From Dasypus novemcinctus (Eukaryota > Chordata > Mammalia > Cingulata > Dasypodidae), in assembly GCF_030445035.2 (NCBI RefSeq), contig NC_080694.1, forward strand, positions 70,757,147-70,821,146: DNA of 64,000 bases. The letters are read 5' to 3'. Positions 22,430 through 34,584 of the stretch are shown piece after piece. The notes under the pieces were generated by a model. That model made no database searches. It was not told the DNA's origin and saw only the letters and a program-made list of their open reading frames with translations. Within the stretch, counting starts at the first letter, position 1. The number at the start of each line of letters is the position of its first letter. The translations under genes and the position numbers were made by a program.

Positions 22430-23870
22430 GCTCATGTGACTATCAAAGTATCAGGAAAAGACAACCAAGCTTCTCTGGTGCTGAGGGATTACTACCAAGC
22501 AATAACTGGTTATGCAACTAGAAAAACATCTTGAATAAAAGGGGGAAATGGTAAAGACAAATGAATTTATATGACTTAGAGACTTCAAAATGAGTCAGGA
22601 GGTCATCAGAGGGGTCCTGCTTACACCCGTCTCAGCACGATCTCAGAGACAGCTAAAGCAGATACAAACCCAGGTAGTGGTTCTCCTGAGGACTACAGAG
22701 ACACCCACATCCTACAGTCATGGCAGATGGCTCTGAAATTCAGTGCCATGTTGTTTTGCCCTACTTTGGAATTTGTGTTCTTGAGGGTGATGGAGTTGGA
22801 CTTAGATGTGACCTCTCTCTGCATGCCTCTTCTATCACTTTTACTGTACCTGTGGTTGGCGCTGTGGTTGGTGTATGCTCAGGAGACTTAAATCTCTGGA
22901 CTGTCCATGTGCCAGCTGGGCTCTGAGCCTCAGCAGAGTTGCAGCATCTACTCTTCAATTCATTGTACTTACCCCGGTGAGCTAACAGGGAGGTGAGGAT
23001 GGTCAACCACCACACCAGGGAACCAAAAGTGTCTACAACTTCAAGCAGGAGAATCCCATCCATCAGACATGTGGGATCTAAGCCCCCTCTTGATTTAGAG
23101 GTGGAGTGGCCATCGCCATCCTAGGGTCCTCAGGATGGAGGAATAAAATGTAGTTTAGAGTGGACTTACTGGCATTCTACTATAGAACTCCTGTTACTAG
23201 TACTGATGTGGCCACTGACAGTGGCCACAGGAGTTGCTGAGGGTAGAGAGAGGGAAGAAGAGGTGTGATATGGGGGCATTTCCAGGACTTGGAGTTGTTC
23301 TGAATGAAATTGCAGGGACAAATGCAAGACATTATATATCCTGCCACTGAATGGACTAGGAGAGAGTGTAAACTACAATGTAAACTATAATCCATGTGCT
23401 GTAGCAGTGCTCCAAAATGTATTCATCAAATGCAATGAGGGAGTGGATATGGCTCAAGTGATAAAACTTCCACCTACCATATGGTAGGGCCCAGATTTGA
23501 TCCCTGGACCTCCTGGTGAAAAAGAAGTAGAGAAAGCATGCCTGCTCGGTGAGCCAGACCACTTGCAGTGAGCCAAGTGCTTGTATGTTGAGCCAGTGCC
23601 TGCGTGGTGATCCACTACTTACACAATAAGTCATGCAGTAAGATGATGACTCAACAAAAGAGAAAATAAATAAAAAATAAATCTTAAAATAAAAGCAATG
23701 AATATGCCACACCAATGAAAGAGGTTGATGATATGGGAGGAGTTGGGGAGTAGAGAGTGGGGTATATGGGAAACTCTTATATTCATAATGTAACATTTTG
23801 TGTATCTATGTTTCATTTAAAAAAAGATAATTTTAAAAATGGAATAAAAAAGAAACAGGAAAAAAGATAA
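22430..23870 (+). mobile_element. R1 retroposon copy c, split by a SINE
   Basis: The 5'-truncated R1 runs from about 22430 to 23439 and resumes at 23693-23870. It has the CTCTGAGCCTCAGCAGAG block, the GATGTGGAG/GGGGGCATTTCC region and the GGGAAACTCTTATATTC tail. The SINE lies inside the AATGCAATGAATGTGCC motif that is uninterrupted in copies d and e. Confidence 0.7.
23440..23692 (+). mobile_element. DAS-type SINE inside R1 copy c
   Basis: A GGATATGGCTCAAG A-box region, a B-box region near 23495, a CAGTAAGATGATGACTCAAC stretch and an AAATAAATAAAAAATAAAT tail. It is flanked by GCAATGA on both sides (23431-23437 and 23695-23701), a short target-site duplication. Confidence 0.8.
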
Positions 23871-23935
23871 TAAAAATTTAAAAAAATTAATTCCCTACAG
23901 TTTCTCATCTGGTAAAAAAAAAAAAAAAAATAGAA

Positions 23936-25085
23936 GGAACCTAAAGCAGTAAGACCTGGGTGCCCAGGTGGCCCCTCCAATCACCACTCAGCAGGGAACC
24001 AGTCACCCACAGTGAAGGGTCTGGAGGGAGCAAGGTCGCCATTACGCACATGTCGGAACATGTAATCCTTGCCCAGTCTGCCTGGGGGTGAGGGACTCCA
24101 CACCTAGAACGTGCCCTGCATGGAGAAGGCAGAGCAGAGGCTGCTGCACAGGATGTTGCAGGGAGGCAGTTGCATGGTTGCCAGTGGGTGGCTGGAGGAT
24201 ATGGTACAGCCCAGGCTGCGAGGAAATGATTTCGTCGGGAAAGGGGACTTCATAGCTGTGTACATGGGGAATTCCAGGGCCACATGTGAGGGCCCAAAAG
24301 GGCGCAGATGCAGACAGTACCAGGGCCCCTGCACTGTGACCTTGAGCTGTTCTCTAAGGTCATTGGGTCAATAAACCTTGAGGAGAGCCTAGCACAAGTC
24401 AATTTCAAAGAAGGAAAGGTGTTTTCACTTTTCCTTCCTTTGCTCCTGACTGACAAGGAAAGTTCTTCTCCTAACACTAGGTTAAAAAACATAGGCCTCA
24501 GCTTCTAAATTCCAGCAAATATCATATTAAAAAATCAAAGGTCCAGGATTGGACAAAAGATTACAAAACATACAAAGAAAACAGAAGTGATGGCCCAGGC
24601 AAAGGAGAAAATTAAAGCGTTAGAAACCATCCAGCGAAGTGGATTTGGCTCAACTGATAGAACATCTGCCTACCACATGGGAGGTCCAGGGTTCAAGCCC
24701 AGAGCCTCCTGACCCATGTGGTGAGCTGACCCACGTGCAGTGCTGATGCGCGCAAGGAGTTCCATGCCATGAATGGGCGCCCACTGCATAGGGAAACCCC
24801 ACGTGCAAGGAGTGTGCCATGCAAAGAGAGCCACCCTGAGCGAAAAAAGGGCAGCCCACCCAGGAGAGGTGCCGCATACATGGAGAGCTGACACAGCAAG
24901 ATGACACAACAGAAAGAGACACAGACAATAATGCAAATGGACAAAGAACACACAGAAAATGGACTCAGAGAGCAGACAATGGGGTGAAGGGGAGATAAAT
25001 AAATTAAAATTAATTAATTAATTAATTTAAAAAAAGAAACCATCCACAAGAAAGAGCAGACCTGGCATGCACTAGACAAAGACTT
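23936..25085 (+). mobile_element. Old L1 5' UTR and ORF1 start, split by a SINE
   Basis: 24500-24633 and 25047-25085 read as one decayed ORF1-proximal L1 segment (AAAACAGAAGTGATGGCCCA, then GAGCAGACCTGGCATGCACTAGACAAAGAC). 23936-24500 is G/C-richer and is probably its 5' UTR. It continues at 25850 after another insertion. Confidence 0.55.
24634..25034 (+). mobile_element. Full-length DAS-type SINE (401 bp)
   Basis: The best-preserved SINE here: a tRNA-like head with TTTGGCTCAACTGATAGAAC and GGTTCAAGCC boxes, a long GC-rich body (GCGCAAGGAGT, GGAGAGCTGACACAGCAAG), and a tail of AATTAATT repeats. A perfect 12-bp target-site duplication, AGAAACCATCCA, lies at 24622-24633 and 25035-25046. Confidence 0.95.
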
Positions 25086-25845
25086 TTAAAAATGGCCCTA
25101 TGATAAGAAGAAATGAAGTCGTAAAGCATAAGACAACATGAATGAATCTGGAGCACATTATGCTGAGTGAAGCAAATCAGACACAAAATGACAAATACTG
25201 TATAATTGCATCATTATAACTAAATATATTGTGTAAACTCATGGAATTAATAATTAGAATATAGGCCACCAGAAAAGAGAATGAGGGTAGAGAATGGAAA
25301 GCTGACGATTAATCTGCACAGAATTGGTAAAAATGTTGTTTGTAAATCTTTGGAAATGAATGGAATGGTGAGAGCACACTATGCGGTTTGTGACTAGCAG
25401 AGTTATTATATGGGAATGACAGTGGTTGAAGAGGAAAGTCTATGTACAGTTATATTACTAGAAAGAAAGCTAAAAGTGTAACATGGGACTCTAACATAAT
25501 GAAACCTCATGTGACATACAAATATGGGTGATATGGCATATACAAGCCTGTTTTTACAAATATAAATACAAATAAACTGGAGAGAAGAAAACAGAATAGC
25601 AGCTATGTGCAGGAGGGGACGCACAGAGATTGAGAGCTGATGAGTGTTGTTTGTTTGGTTGTTGGTTTTTTGTTTATCAGTATTGTCATTATTATTGCTG
25701 GAATAATGAAGGTGCCTTAGGAATGACTAGAGTGATGAATGGTCAAGTATGTGATTGTACCAAATGCCATTGATTGTACATTTTGGGTACACTTATACTT
25801 TATTATTATGTATCAATAAAATTTATTTGTTAAAAAAATGAAATA
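25086..25845 (+). mobile_element. L1 3' end nested in the older L1
   Basis: It opens with ORF2 C-terminal sequence (AAGACAACATGAATGAATCTGG, compare 18610-18640) and continues as a 3' UTR to a CAATAAAATTTATT signal near 25814. The older L1 resumes on its far side, so this copy is a later insertion. Confidence 0.6.
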
Positions 25846-25849
25846 TCTC

Positions 25850-27220
25850 TAAACATGTTTAAAGTACAAAGAAAAACATGGAACTAAAGGAAATCAGGAA
25901 AACAGTAGAGGAACCCAAAGAGAACATTAACATGAGATGGAAATTATGAAAAAGAACCAAACAAAGCTGAAAACCACAGTAATAGGAAGTAAACATTCTC
26001 TAAATGGCTTAGCAGCAGATTGGAGCTGGCAGGAGAACTTGAAGGTAAGACAGCTGAAATCATCCATCCTTAGGAGCAGAAAGAATGAAGAATGAAGGAA
26101 ACTGAGCAGAGCCTGCAGAACCTGTGAGGCACCTTTAAGCACAGCAGTAAATGCACTGTGGGAAGCCCAGAAGGAGATGAAAAAAGGGGCAGAGACAATA
26201 TTCAAAGAAATATGACTGAAAACTGCCCAAATTTAATGAAACCCATCAATAAACACATCTGAGATGCTCAAAAAGCTCCAAGCAGGATAAACCCAAGTAG
26301 ACTCATACAATGGAATATTATAATCAAAATGTTGAATGCCAAAGATAGAGAATTCTAAAAGCTGCAAGAGTGAAGCAGCATGTCATGTACAAGGGAGCCT
26401 CAAAAAGATTGTCTTCAGAAACCACCAAGGCAAGAAGGCAGTGGGATGAGGTTTTAAAGAGCTGAAAGTAAAAAAAACAAACCTGCCAACTGATAATTTC
26501 ATAACCAGCCAAATTTTCTTTTAAAATTGAGGGAGAGATTAAGACATTCCCAGATGAACAAAAGATATAGACCAGGCTTATAAGATATAAAAAGAGAGTT
26601 TTGCAAGCTAAGAGAAAAACAAAATAGGCAATAGATTGAACTGGCATGAAGACATAAAGATCTTCAGGAAGGGTAATAAAGGGGTAAATATAAAACCCAA
26701 TACTATTGTGGTTTTCGTTCATAACTCCACTTTTTATTTCCTACAGGATCTAAAAGGCAGGTGCACTCAATGATAAATCTGTGGTTTGGACTCATATGTA
26801 TAAACATGTAATTCATGACAAAAGCTTCATAAAGATGAGGGTGGAGGGTAATACGCACATAATTTGTATACACTATTGAAGTAAATTTGGCATCTAATGA
26901 GACTATTACAGGTTTAGGATGTTCAATGTAAGCCCCATGGAAACTACAAAGAAAATATCCAAGAAAATGCCAGTTCATAAGGGCAGAAGTTATAGTGCAG
27001 GTTACCAAGTTCAGGGGTGAGGGAATGAGGAATTAACTCTCAATGGGTGTAGGATTCCTGACTGGGGAGGTGGGAAGTTTTAGGAAAGGAAGGCAAGGAG
27101 AGCACAGTGAATGTGATTCATCTCACTGAATAGTATGATGGGGGCAAAGGTGGGCTAGATGGGAAAGTTTAGGTTGGTACATGTTTCCATTCACACAAAA
27201 AAAGAGCAACTAAAGATACT
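25850..27220 (+). mobile_element. Old L1 ORF1 and 3' fragment
   Basis: 25850-26660 is a decayed ORF1: the order CTGAAAACTGCCCAAATTTA, GATGCTCAAAAAGCTCC, GCAAGAAGGCAGTGGGATGA parallels 14340-14590 of the young ORF1, with stops and frameshifts. 26660-27000 resembles the inter-ORF/ORF2 start of old L1s. 27000-27220 resembles an old L1 3' UTR (GGGAATGAGGAATTAACTC). Confidence 0.6.
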
Positions 27221-28860
27221 GTGACAATTAAAGGCAATGGCAGGTGAAGAATACTGGTGTGGAATGTTACTGACAGGGGACACGTGGTTGGCAGGTAGTT
27301 CTACAGAGCTATATCCAGGGTACATAAAAAATGTTTGGATATTTTCATAGTGGATACAATTAAAAACAACAACTGAGGGAATGCTGAGTTCCTAGCCAGG
27401 AGAGGGCTATCACAGTCCCTAAAGGAACAGCAAAAATCCCCCAAGTGCAATGGCAAAGACCGAAAAAGAATGAAGGTCCAACAATGAGTGCTTGATCCTA
27501 ATGACTATGCTTGTGAGCCTGTGCACCTGAAATAAGAACAAGGCCTAGAGCTGTAGGGTGCCTAAGATTTCCCTCCTGAGAGCCTCCATATTGCTCAAAT
27601 GTGGCCAGTCTCAAAGCCAAACTCAGCATGTAGATGCATTGCCTTCCCCCCAGAATGGGACATGACTCCCGGGGATGAGCCTCCCTGGTGCAGAGGGTTA
27701 CTACAAAGTACCAGCTGATGATGTAACTAGAAAATGACCTTGAATAAAAGGATCAACTCAGACCAGCAGAATATCTCAATCTACCTATAATAACAGGAGT
27801 TAAAAATGCTTTTTAACCTGAATCAAGGGGGAAATGGAAAGGACAAATGAATTTATATGGCTATGAGTCTCCAAAAAGAGGTGGGAGGTTATCAGAGGGT
27901 TTGCCTTTATGCACACCTCAGCAGAGTGCCAGTGACAGATAAAGTAGATACAACCCCAGGTATTGGTTCTTCTGAGGGCTACAGAAACCCACAGGTTCTA
28001 TGATCATGGCAGATGGAGTTTAGTGCCATGTCAGTTGGCCCTACTTTGAAGTTTGTGGTTCTGTGTGATGGAGCTGTACTTAGATGTGATCTTTGTCCAC
28101 AAGCCTCTCCTGTTACTTTTACAGGAACTATAGTTGGTGCTGGGGTTTAATATATACCCAGGGGACCTGAATCTCTGGACTGACCATGTGATAGCCAGGT
28201 CCTGAGCCTCAACAGACTTGCAACTCCTATACTCTGGTTTATTGGACTTACCCAACTCAGCTAACATGGAGTTGAAGAAGGTCAACCACCACCCCAGGGA
28301 GCCAAGAGTGCCTACAACTGAAAGCAGGAGGGTTGCATCCAGCATCCATGTGGAATCTAAGCTCCCTCTTGTTACATATGTGGAGTGGTTACAACCATTC
28401 CCAGGTCCACAGGATGGAGGACTAGAGTATGGATTAGAGTGGACTTACTGATAATCTATTCATGAACTACTGTGATTAGTAATCGAAGAAAATGTGGCAT
28501 TGGTGTGGAGAAAGTGGCCATGGTGGCTGCTGGGGGTAGGGAATGGGAGGAAGAGATGAGATGTGGGACTTGGAATTTTCCTAGGTGATGCTGTAGGGAC
28601 AGTTACTGGACATTGTATGTCCTCCAATGACCCACTGGGTGGAATGTGGGAGAGTGTGGGCTATGGTGTGGACCATTGACCATGAGGTGCAGTGGTGCTC
28701 TGAGATGTATTCACCAAATGCAATGAATGTCTCATGATGATGGAGGAGATTGTTGTTATGGGGGGAGGAGTGGGGTGAGGGGGTTGGGCGATATATGGGA
28801 ACCTCATTTTTTTGAATGTAATATTAAAAATATAAATAAAGACAAAAAATACATTAAAAA
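27221..28860 (+). mobile_element. R1 retroposon copy d (near full length)
   Basis: About 1.6 kb and collinear with copy b, including CCCCCCAGAATGGGACATGA (27648), the CTGGTTTATTGGACTTACC block (28232) and the final TTTTTTTGAATGTAATATTA with an A/AT-rich tail. An antisense frame runs 28345-28031. Copy d lacks the SINE seen in copy c. Confidence 0.7.
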
Positions 28861-29333
28861 TAAAAAATAAATAAATAAGTAAATAAGGGCAATAGATGGT
28901 GCTGGGTAAGACCTAACAAGGGAAGAGTACAGACTCAAAGGGGCATTGGTGGGACATGAATAATCGGAATACAAACTGTAAGCTTTATATCCATTTTACA
29001 TTTCTTGAACTTGAAAACTGCATTTAAGGTGATTACATAAGTGAATGGCCTTGTTGTTAGGAAACGTGCATAGCAGTATTATGTAATCAAGGAGATGATG
29101 TATACAATGTATGCTCAAGTATTCAGCAAATAAATCAAACAATAAATATACATGCACAGACAGAAATTGTGAGATGGATGAATGGATGGATGGATGGATG
29201 GATTGAGAGACAGAATGAAATGCCAAAGGTGGCAGAATGTTAAAATTAGTGGATCTGGGTATCTAGAGGTATAGAATATTTTGAAGCTCTCTGTGTGGGG
29301 TTTGAATGATTTCTGTTACTGTCCTGTGAGTTT
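28861..29333. repeat. Old repeat tail with GATG microsatellite
   Basis: An AAAT-rich start, then an ancient unclassified repeat end (TGAAATGCCAAAGGTGGCA), with a GATG tandem run at about 29175-29203. No gene was seen. Confidence 0.45.
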
Positions 29334-29438
29334 ATTTTTTCTATTTTTGTGGTGATTGTTTTAGAGGTACTGGGTTTGAATCCAGGACCTTGTACATGGG
29401 AGGCAGGTGCTCAACCACTGAGCTACATCCACTGTCCA
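29334..29438 (-). mobile_element. Short tRNA-headed SINE (reverse)
   Basis: The reverse complement reads as a head with GATGTAGCTCAGTGGTTGAG and a B box GGATTCAAACCC. Imperfect direct repeats (GTCCTGTGAGTTT at 29321-29333, GTTCTATGAGTTT at 29439-29451) flank it. Confidence 0.75.
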
Positions 29439-29459
29439 GTTCTATGAGTTTTAAAGTAT

Positions 29460-29978
29460 TTCAAAAAAGTTTAAAATAAACTTAATGATCACAAACCAAC
29501 TTATAAAAACCATCAGAGCCCACATTTGTCCTGGGATCTAGGGTTAAATATTACCTCTGAGATACCAAAGTGACTAGCACAGATATATTTGAATCACCAA
29601 CAGTGGCCATCAAGTCGGAGGCACATTAGCACCAAATAAAAGTAAACAATTTCCTGTGACCCACAACATACTCTTCAGGACTTTGGAGCTTGAATATCTT
29701 CACAGACACTGTTTCTGACTTTGTGTGTCAGAAATAACTATTAGGGTATCTTATTTAAATGCAAATTATTTCCAAAATCAATCATACTATCCATGGTAAG
29801 ATTATTTTAAAGAGTCAATATATGTTATAACTCTAGTGTTAAAATTGCACTTTAAGAGCTAATATAATTATTTGTATTAACTAGAGAAAATTTTCTGGAA
29901 ATACATTCTCATTTCTTCATTCTTCTTTCATACTGAATAACTTTTTCATCTACTAAATGTGTTCTTTTGAAATATCAA
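29460..29978 (+). other. Olfactory-unit flank, unit 2
   Basis: No gene. The stretch lines up with 43345-43870 (CTTAATGATCA versus CTTAATGGTCA; AAGATTATTTTAAAGAGTCAAT versus AAGATTATTTTACAGAGTCAAT), so both are copies of one ancestral flank. Confidence 0.6.
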
Positions 29979-30379
29979 TGTTGGAAACTGAGGCATGGTG
30001 GTCTCACAAAGGGAGACATGCTGTTTTCATGGCTACGCTTTTAACATAGGGATGCGACAATTAAGCCTTTCGAGTCAGCAGGACAGAGCTGTCCAGGGCA
30101 GGGAGAAATGAGTAAACACACTTTGTAGTTTGAAAGGAGTACTAAATCTTTGTACTTTGAGATAAGTTATTTAATTTATGAGTCTTCTTAATGGGTAGTT
30201 ACACTGCTTGTTATCTCGATAGTTTGAGTATATATAATGCCACATGTAGAAAATAAAGTTGTCTGAGGAGTGACTACTCGCAGACCCCCTGATCCCAGCT
30301 CTCTCTTTCTTTCTTTGTTTCACTCTCTCCTTTTCTCTTTCTTTCATTCCCAATACCCTTCAGGTCCAAATCTCCAACA
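29979..30379 (+). repeat. Solo LTR of the ERV 1 family (401 bp)
   Basis: It starts TGTTGGA and ends TCCAACA (an inverted terminal repeat), and carries a TATATATAA motif near 30229, an AATAAA signal near 30253 and a C/T-rich U5. A 6-bp target-site duplication with one mismatch (TATCAA 29973-29978, TATCAG 30380-30385) fits class II ERV integration. No internal sequence remains, so the LTRs have recombined. Confidence 0.9.
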
Positions 30380-30385
30380 TATCAG

Positions 30386-32219
30386 GATAAATTCTGTTTC
30401 ATCAACTGGAGTTTTTTATAGTAGTGTACTCTAGTGTGCCAAAGGGATTCACTCCTGTTGGTTTAGATAGCTTTTCTCGATGATCTCAATTTTCAGTCAT
30501 TGTTAAGAAGTTCTGTTAAATTCTTATTTCTCTAGTATCAAGCCTATTTGCAGGTTGAGAGGTGAGACCTGTTGACAGGTTCATCCCCTCACCTGAAGTC
30601 ACGTGTTCCAAGAGGAGGAGAACTTTGGAGAATCTACCTTAACACACTGGGTGAAAAGCAGCTACCAATTGTCACTGAGGGGAAGCAGGAGAGAGCCCCA
30701 GCCCTGGAGAGCAACGCTTAAGGAATTCTCCCTTCAGTAGAAGAAAAAAGATTTAAATCTGTATGGCCTGGTTCTTCTGGTTTTTGGTAAGATATCTTAA
30801 AGTAAAGAAATATTTTAAGTCTCTGCAGAGAAATCCTCATTTCTATCTATATTATGAATTGAATTAATAAATTTAATCTGTATTATCAGAGGAGGACATG
30901 AGGCTATTTCTTGATTGTGATTTCAGCTATTTTGATTCAGAATAACTAAAAGAGGAAACTAGATTAAATTGACTGGAAATTTTTTTTATTCAGGAAGACT
31001 ATGAAGCTAGGAAGGACTCAAAATATTTTAGATCTTTATGCAAAACTCATAACGTGCATGAAGAGTTATATGAAAGTTTTCTATGTCAGCTATTTTAATA
31101 GGTTGAAAGGGATTTTTATTCCTTCCTGAACGGAGGCCACAGTGCTAATGAAATTGTCAAGGAAATAAAAGCACTATATAATTTTTAAATTATTGCATTT
31201 TTATTTAGATCATGTTAGCTGAAGTCCTATTTTATTCAGAAGTTAGGCACAAATACACACACCAAGATTTCTGTCAATAAGAAACTATTAATTATTTATT
31301 CATCTCCTGCTCAGACATTTCAGAACTCAAACAAGGTTTGAAAGCTTGCGATCCATTTCAGAATTATTTCTTTTCTTTCTATCCAACTGGGTCAATGGCT
31401 TAAATCATGATTTTTGAAAAGCAAATTCTGAGGAATTCATAAAATAACTATCTTGACCAGTATATTCAGTTATTCTGGCGAATGTGCCCATTTTTGAAAT
31501 ATGATCAGAGTTTGACTGAAGTTTTCATATTGACGAAACATATTGGAAATGGGATAATAAATATAAAGCAAAGAAATTTGTTCTATACCTACACACACAC
31601 ACACCAGTTTGATACTTACCTGTAATTTTTCAATCATTTTCCCTTAACTATTTTTAAAATGAAACTTTCTGAAAAATTAGTTTTTCTTCAGATGATAAGT
31701 AGCTCTCTTTCCATAGTCATTGGCAGTTGGCAGGAAACTATGAAGTTGGACTGCTGATAATCTGTTTATATGTTAAAATTTCCAGCAGCTCTGCCTATGT
31801 TTATCTAGAGGACCACTACTGAAGAATGTTGAACTTATTTGTCCTTCAAATAGAGACCAGTATTTTTAATTATTTTTCAACACATTGAATAAATTAGTTA
31901 TTTATTACTACATAGGTAATACCAAAGTCTTTTCCATTAGTCCAACCATCATCCAATGCAAATAACTTCATAAAATATCAGTTAAGTTTTCAATGTAAAG
32001 AAAATGCTAACTAATACCTTTTAGTGATTTTTCCATCATTATTCAGAGTGTGAGCACTTTTTCACTTATTCAAAACTTACCTTTGTTTCGACGTTCTGCT
32101 TTAGGTACTAGAGACAGAATGAAACCAATAGACATCCTGCCTTTCTCCTTAAAGCTTAGACTAGTGGGGGGCTGGAGTGTTAAGCAATATTTAACTATAT
32201 GCTGCTTAAGTACAGTTTC
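30386..32219. other. Non-coding DNA with an olfactory 3'-flank remnant
   Basis: 31010-31190 matches the DNA just downstream of the intact receptor (34640-34790): CTCATAACGTGCATGAA, CTATGTCAGCT and CCTTCCTGAACGGA have counterparts there. No receptor coding sequence precedes it. The rest is unassigned, with a short CA run at 31590-31604. Confidence 0.5.
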
Positions 32220-32415
32220 TTCTCACAATAATTGTGACAACTCATGAATATTGAGGTAGATCATGTTCAAGCATTGTTCCAAACATCTTACATACATTGC
32301 TCTTTTAATCTTGACCCCAAATCTGGGTACTTTTATGGCCCGTATGTTTACAGATATCAAACTGAACCCAGCAGTGTTCTGTAAATTGCATGGGATCAAA
32401 AGCTAAACACCTGGC
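32220..32415 (-). repeat. MIR SINE fragment (reverse)
   Basis: The AGCATTGTTCCAAACATC, TTACATACATTGCTCTTTTAATC and TTTACAGATA order is the reverse complement of the MIR core. This is an ancient mammal-wide element. Confidence 0.65.
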
Positions 32416-33621
32416 ACAGGTGACACATGAACATAACGATTCTACCCAACCTCTTAAGCTCCGTGCTACACTTGTGCTCTTAAGAGTTCTCTACACCTGA
32501 TATAAGATATGAAATGAGAAGAGACTGTGGGCCAGGGACAACTTCTTTGGGCCAGAAACGTTTAGGAGGCAGCTTAAAGAATGAACAGGAGTTTAGAAAA
32601 CAAGAGGTTTCCAAGAGCTTAAATAAGAATAAGTTTGACATATGAAAAAACTAAGAGAGGAAAGTAACAGGATGGGGGAAGTGGTTTGTGAGTTGAACAT
32701 GAGGGTTAGGCAGGAGCCAGATCACACAGGTCTGTTGAGGGCATCTTGAGGAATTAAAATTTTCCTTATTATACTGGAAAGTCATTGGCAAGCATCAAGA
32801 CATGGAAGGTGTGATGTTATGTGCAGTGAAACAGTGTAAATGGATAGATCATATATATAAGAGACTATTGCCAGAATCTAGAAGAAAAATGGCAGTCTTT
32901 TCAACAATGGCAGTGGTAGTGGAAATTTTAAAAAGCAAAAGATAAAAAAAAAATGTTGCATTCAAGAATGAGGTGAAAAGTTAGGTATTAGGGATGAGTG
33001 AGATGATGGTGCCTATGAAAAATGTCAGATCTCTTACATAAACTGGGAGATTGAAGGAGCTTCTCACTAAGATATGGAAAAAGAAGAACACCATTTTCCT
33101 CATTCTGACATTAGCCAAATTGTTGTATTATAGGTGAGCTCTCTGACCATGTAAAAGAATAAGGCCACTATATCAAGATAACTAGTTTTTTGGAGAATCA
33201 TAGGATGATGCAATTTTAGAGTGATATCTATTTGTTATTATCAAGTACATTTGTTAGAAAATCAGTCCCTTAATTTATAAATGAGCTCTCCATGGTCACC
33301 TACAAAAAAAAAATTAATAATATTAAACTGATCAACAAATAGAATCTGCAATAAATGCCAGATTACTTAACTGCAATATTTAATTAACCTGATTTTTAAA
33401 ATTGTTAATATAAATTCTCTCTCGCAGTTTAGTTCATGAATTTCATCAAATATTAAATGATTTAGAAGTTTGCATTGAAAAATGTCCACCTTATTATTCT
33501 TCTTTTCCTTCTTCTCCTTCTCCTTTTCCTTTCTCCTCCTCCTTCTCCTTCCTCCTTTTTCTCCCCCTCCTTCCCCTTAACCAACCCCCTTCTCATTCTA
33601 GGACTTAGGCAGTGAAGGATC
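32416..33621 (+). other. Upstream flank of the intact receptor
   Basis: From about 32640 it is similar to 3100-4140 in front of the pseudogene. It ends with a C/T-rich tract (33480-33595) and a conserved GGCAGTGAAGGATCATGG start context, matching GGCAGTGAAGGATTATGG at the pseudogene. The splice acceptor for the coding exon could be the CATTCTAGGACTTAGG site (33593-33607), which is also present at 4112-4128. This is inference. Confidence 0.55.
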
Positions 33622-34584
33622 ATGGACCAAAGCAACTATAGTTCTCTCCGTGGTTTTATTCTGCTTGGCTTCACTGACCATCCCAAGCTGGAGGCAATGC
33701 TCTCAGGAGTTGTCACCATCTTCTACCTAATCACGTTGGTGGGTAACACGGCCATCATTCTGGCTACACTCCTGGACTCCCATCTCCACACACCAATGTT
33801 CTTCTTCCTCAGGAATTTATCTTTCCTGGATCTATGTTTCACCACCAGCATCATCCCCCAGATGCTGGTCAACTTGTGGGGGCCTGACAAGAGCATCAGC
33901 TGGGGGGGCTGCATCGTTCAACTCTACGTTTACATGTGGCTGGGCTCCACGGAGTGCCTCCTCCTGGCAGTGATGTCCTACGACCGCTTCACCGCCATTT
34001 GTAAGCCCTTGCATTATTTGGTCATCATGAGCCCTCATCTGTGTCTCAGGATGATTACCACGGTCTGGGGCATTAGTCTGGCCAATTCTGTAGTTTTATG
34101 TACACTTACTCTGCATTTGCCTAGATGTGGAAACAATATTCTGGACCATTTCTTGTGTGAGTTGCCAGCTATGGTCAGACTAGCCTGTGTAGACACCACA
34201 ACTGTTGAACTGTCTGTTTTTGCTTTAGGTATTGTCTTTGTCCTTACCCCCCTCATGCTTATTCTTATATCGTATGGCTACATCGCCCAGGCTATGCTGC
34301 TAATGAAGTCAAAAGTGGGCCAACGAAAAGCAATTAATACCTGTGGCTCTCATCTCACTGTGGTGTCCATCTTCTATGGAACTATTATCTACATGTACCT
34401 GCGTCCAGGTAACAGTGCCTCCCAGGATCAGGGCAAGTTCCTTACCCTCTTTTACACTATCGTCACTCCAAGTCTCAACCCCCTCATCTACACCTTAAGG
34501 AACAAGGACATGAAGGATGCACTGAAGAAGCTGATGAGGGTGGAGCACAAAGCTACAAAGAAGAGGAGGAACTGGAGATCATAG
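33622..34584 (+). CDS. OR2W1: Olfactory receptor, OR2W1-like (320 aa)
   Basis: A class A G-protein-coupled receptor of olfactory neuron cilia that signals through the olfactory G protein. The single coding exon is intact. Family marks in order: N-glycosylation site NYS at residues 5-7; GN in TM1 (41-42); LHTPMFFF after TM1 (55-62), with F where most family members have Y; C97 and C179 for the conserved disulfide, with C169 and C189 in loop 2; MSYDRF after TM3 (118-123); SY in TM5 (217-218); KAINTCGSH at TM6 (236-244); [12 protein letters not shown] in TM7 (283-294). The 320-aa length, the N-terminus MDQSNYSSL and the C-terminus agree with my memory of human OR2W1, a broadly tuned receptor; orthology needs a tree because a duplicate exists nearby. 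The start is supported by the same ATG context in the pseudogene. Regulation cannot be read from the sequence beyond a possible splice acceptor just upstream. Confidence 0.95.
   Translation: MDQSNYSSLRGFILLGFTDHPKLEAMLSGVVTIFYLITLVGNTAIILATLLDSHLHTPMFFFLRNLSFLDLCFTTSIIPQMLVNLWGPDKSISWGGCIVQLYVYMWLGSTECLLLAVMSYDRFTAICKPLHYLVIMSPHLCLRMITTVWGISLANSVVLCTLTLHLPRCGNNILDHFLCELPAMVRLACVDTTTVELSVFALGIVFVLTPLMLILISYGYIAQAMLLMKSKVGQRKAINTCGSHLTVVSIFYGTIIYMYLRPGNSASQDQGKFLTLFYTIVTPSLNPLIYTLRNKDMKDALKKLMRVEHKATKKRRNWRS

Noticed and set aside
24634-24720. A tRNA gene
   Set aside because: It has A- and B-box-like motifs but is the head of a SINE with tail and target-site duplication, and I see no intact cloverleaf.
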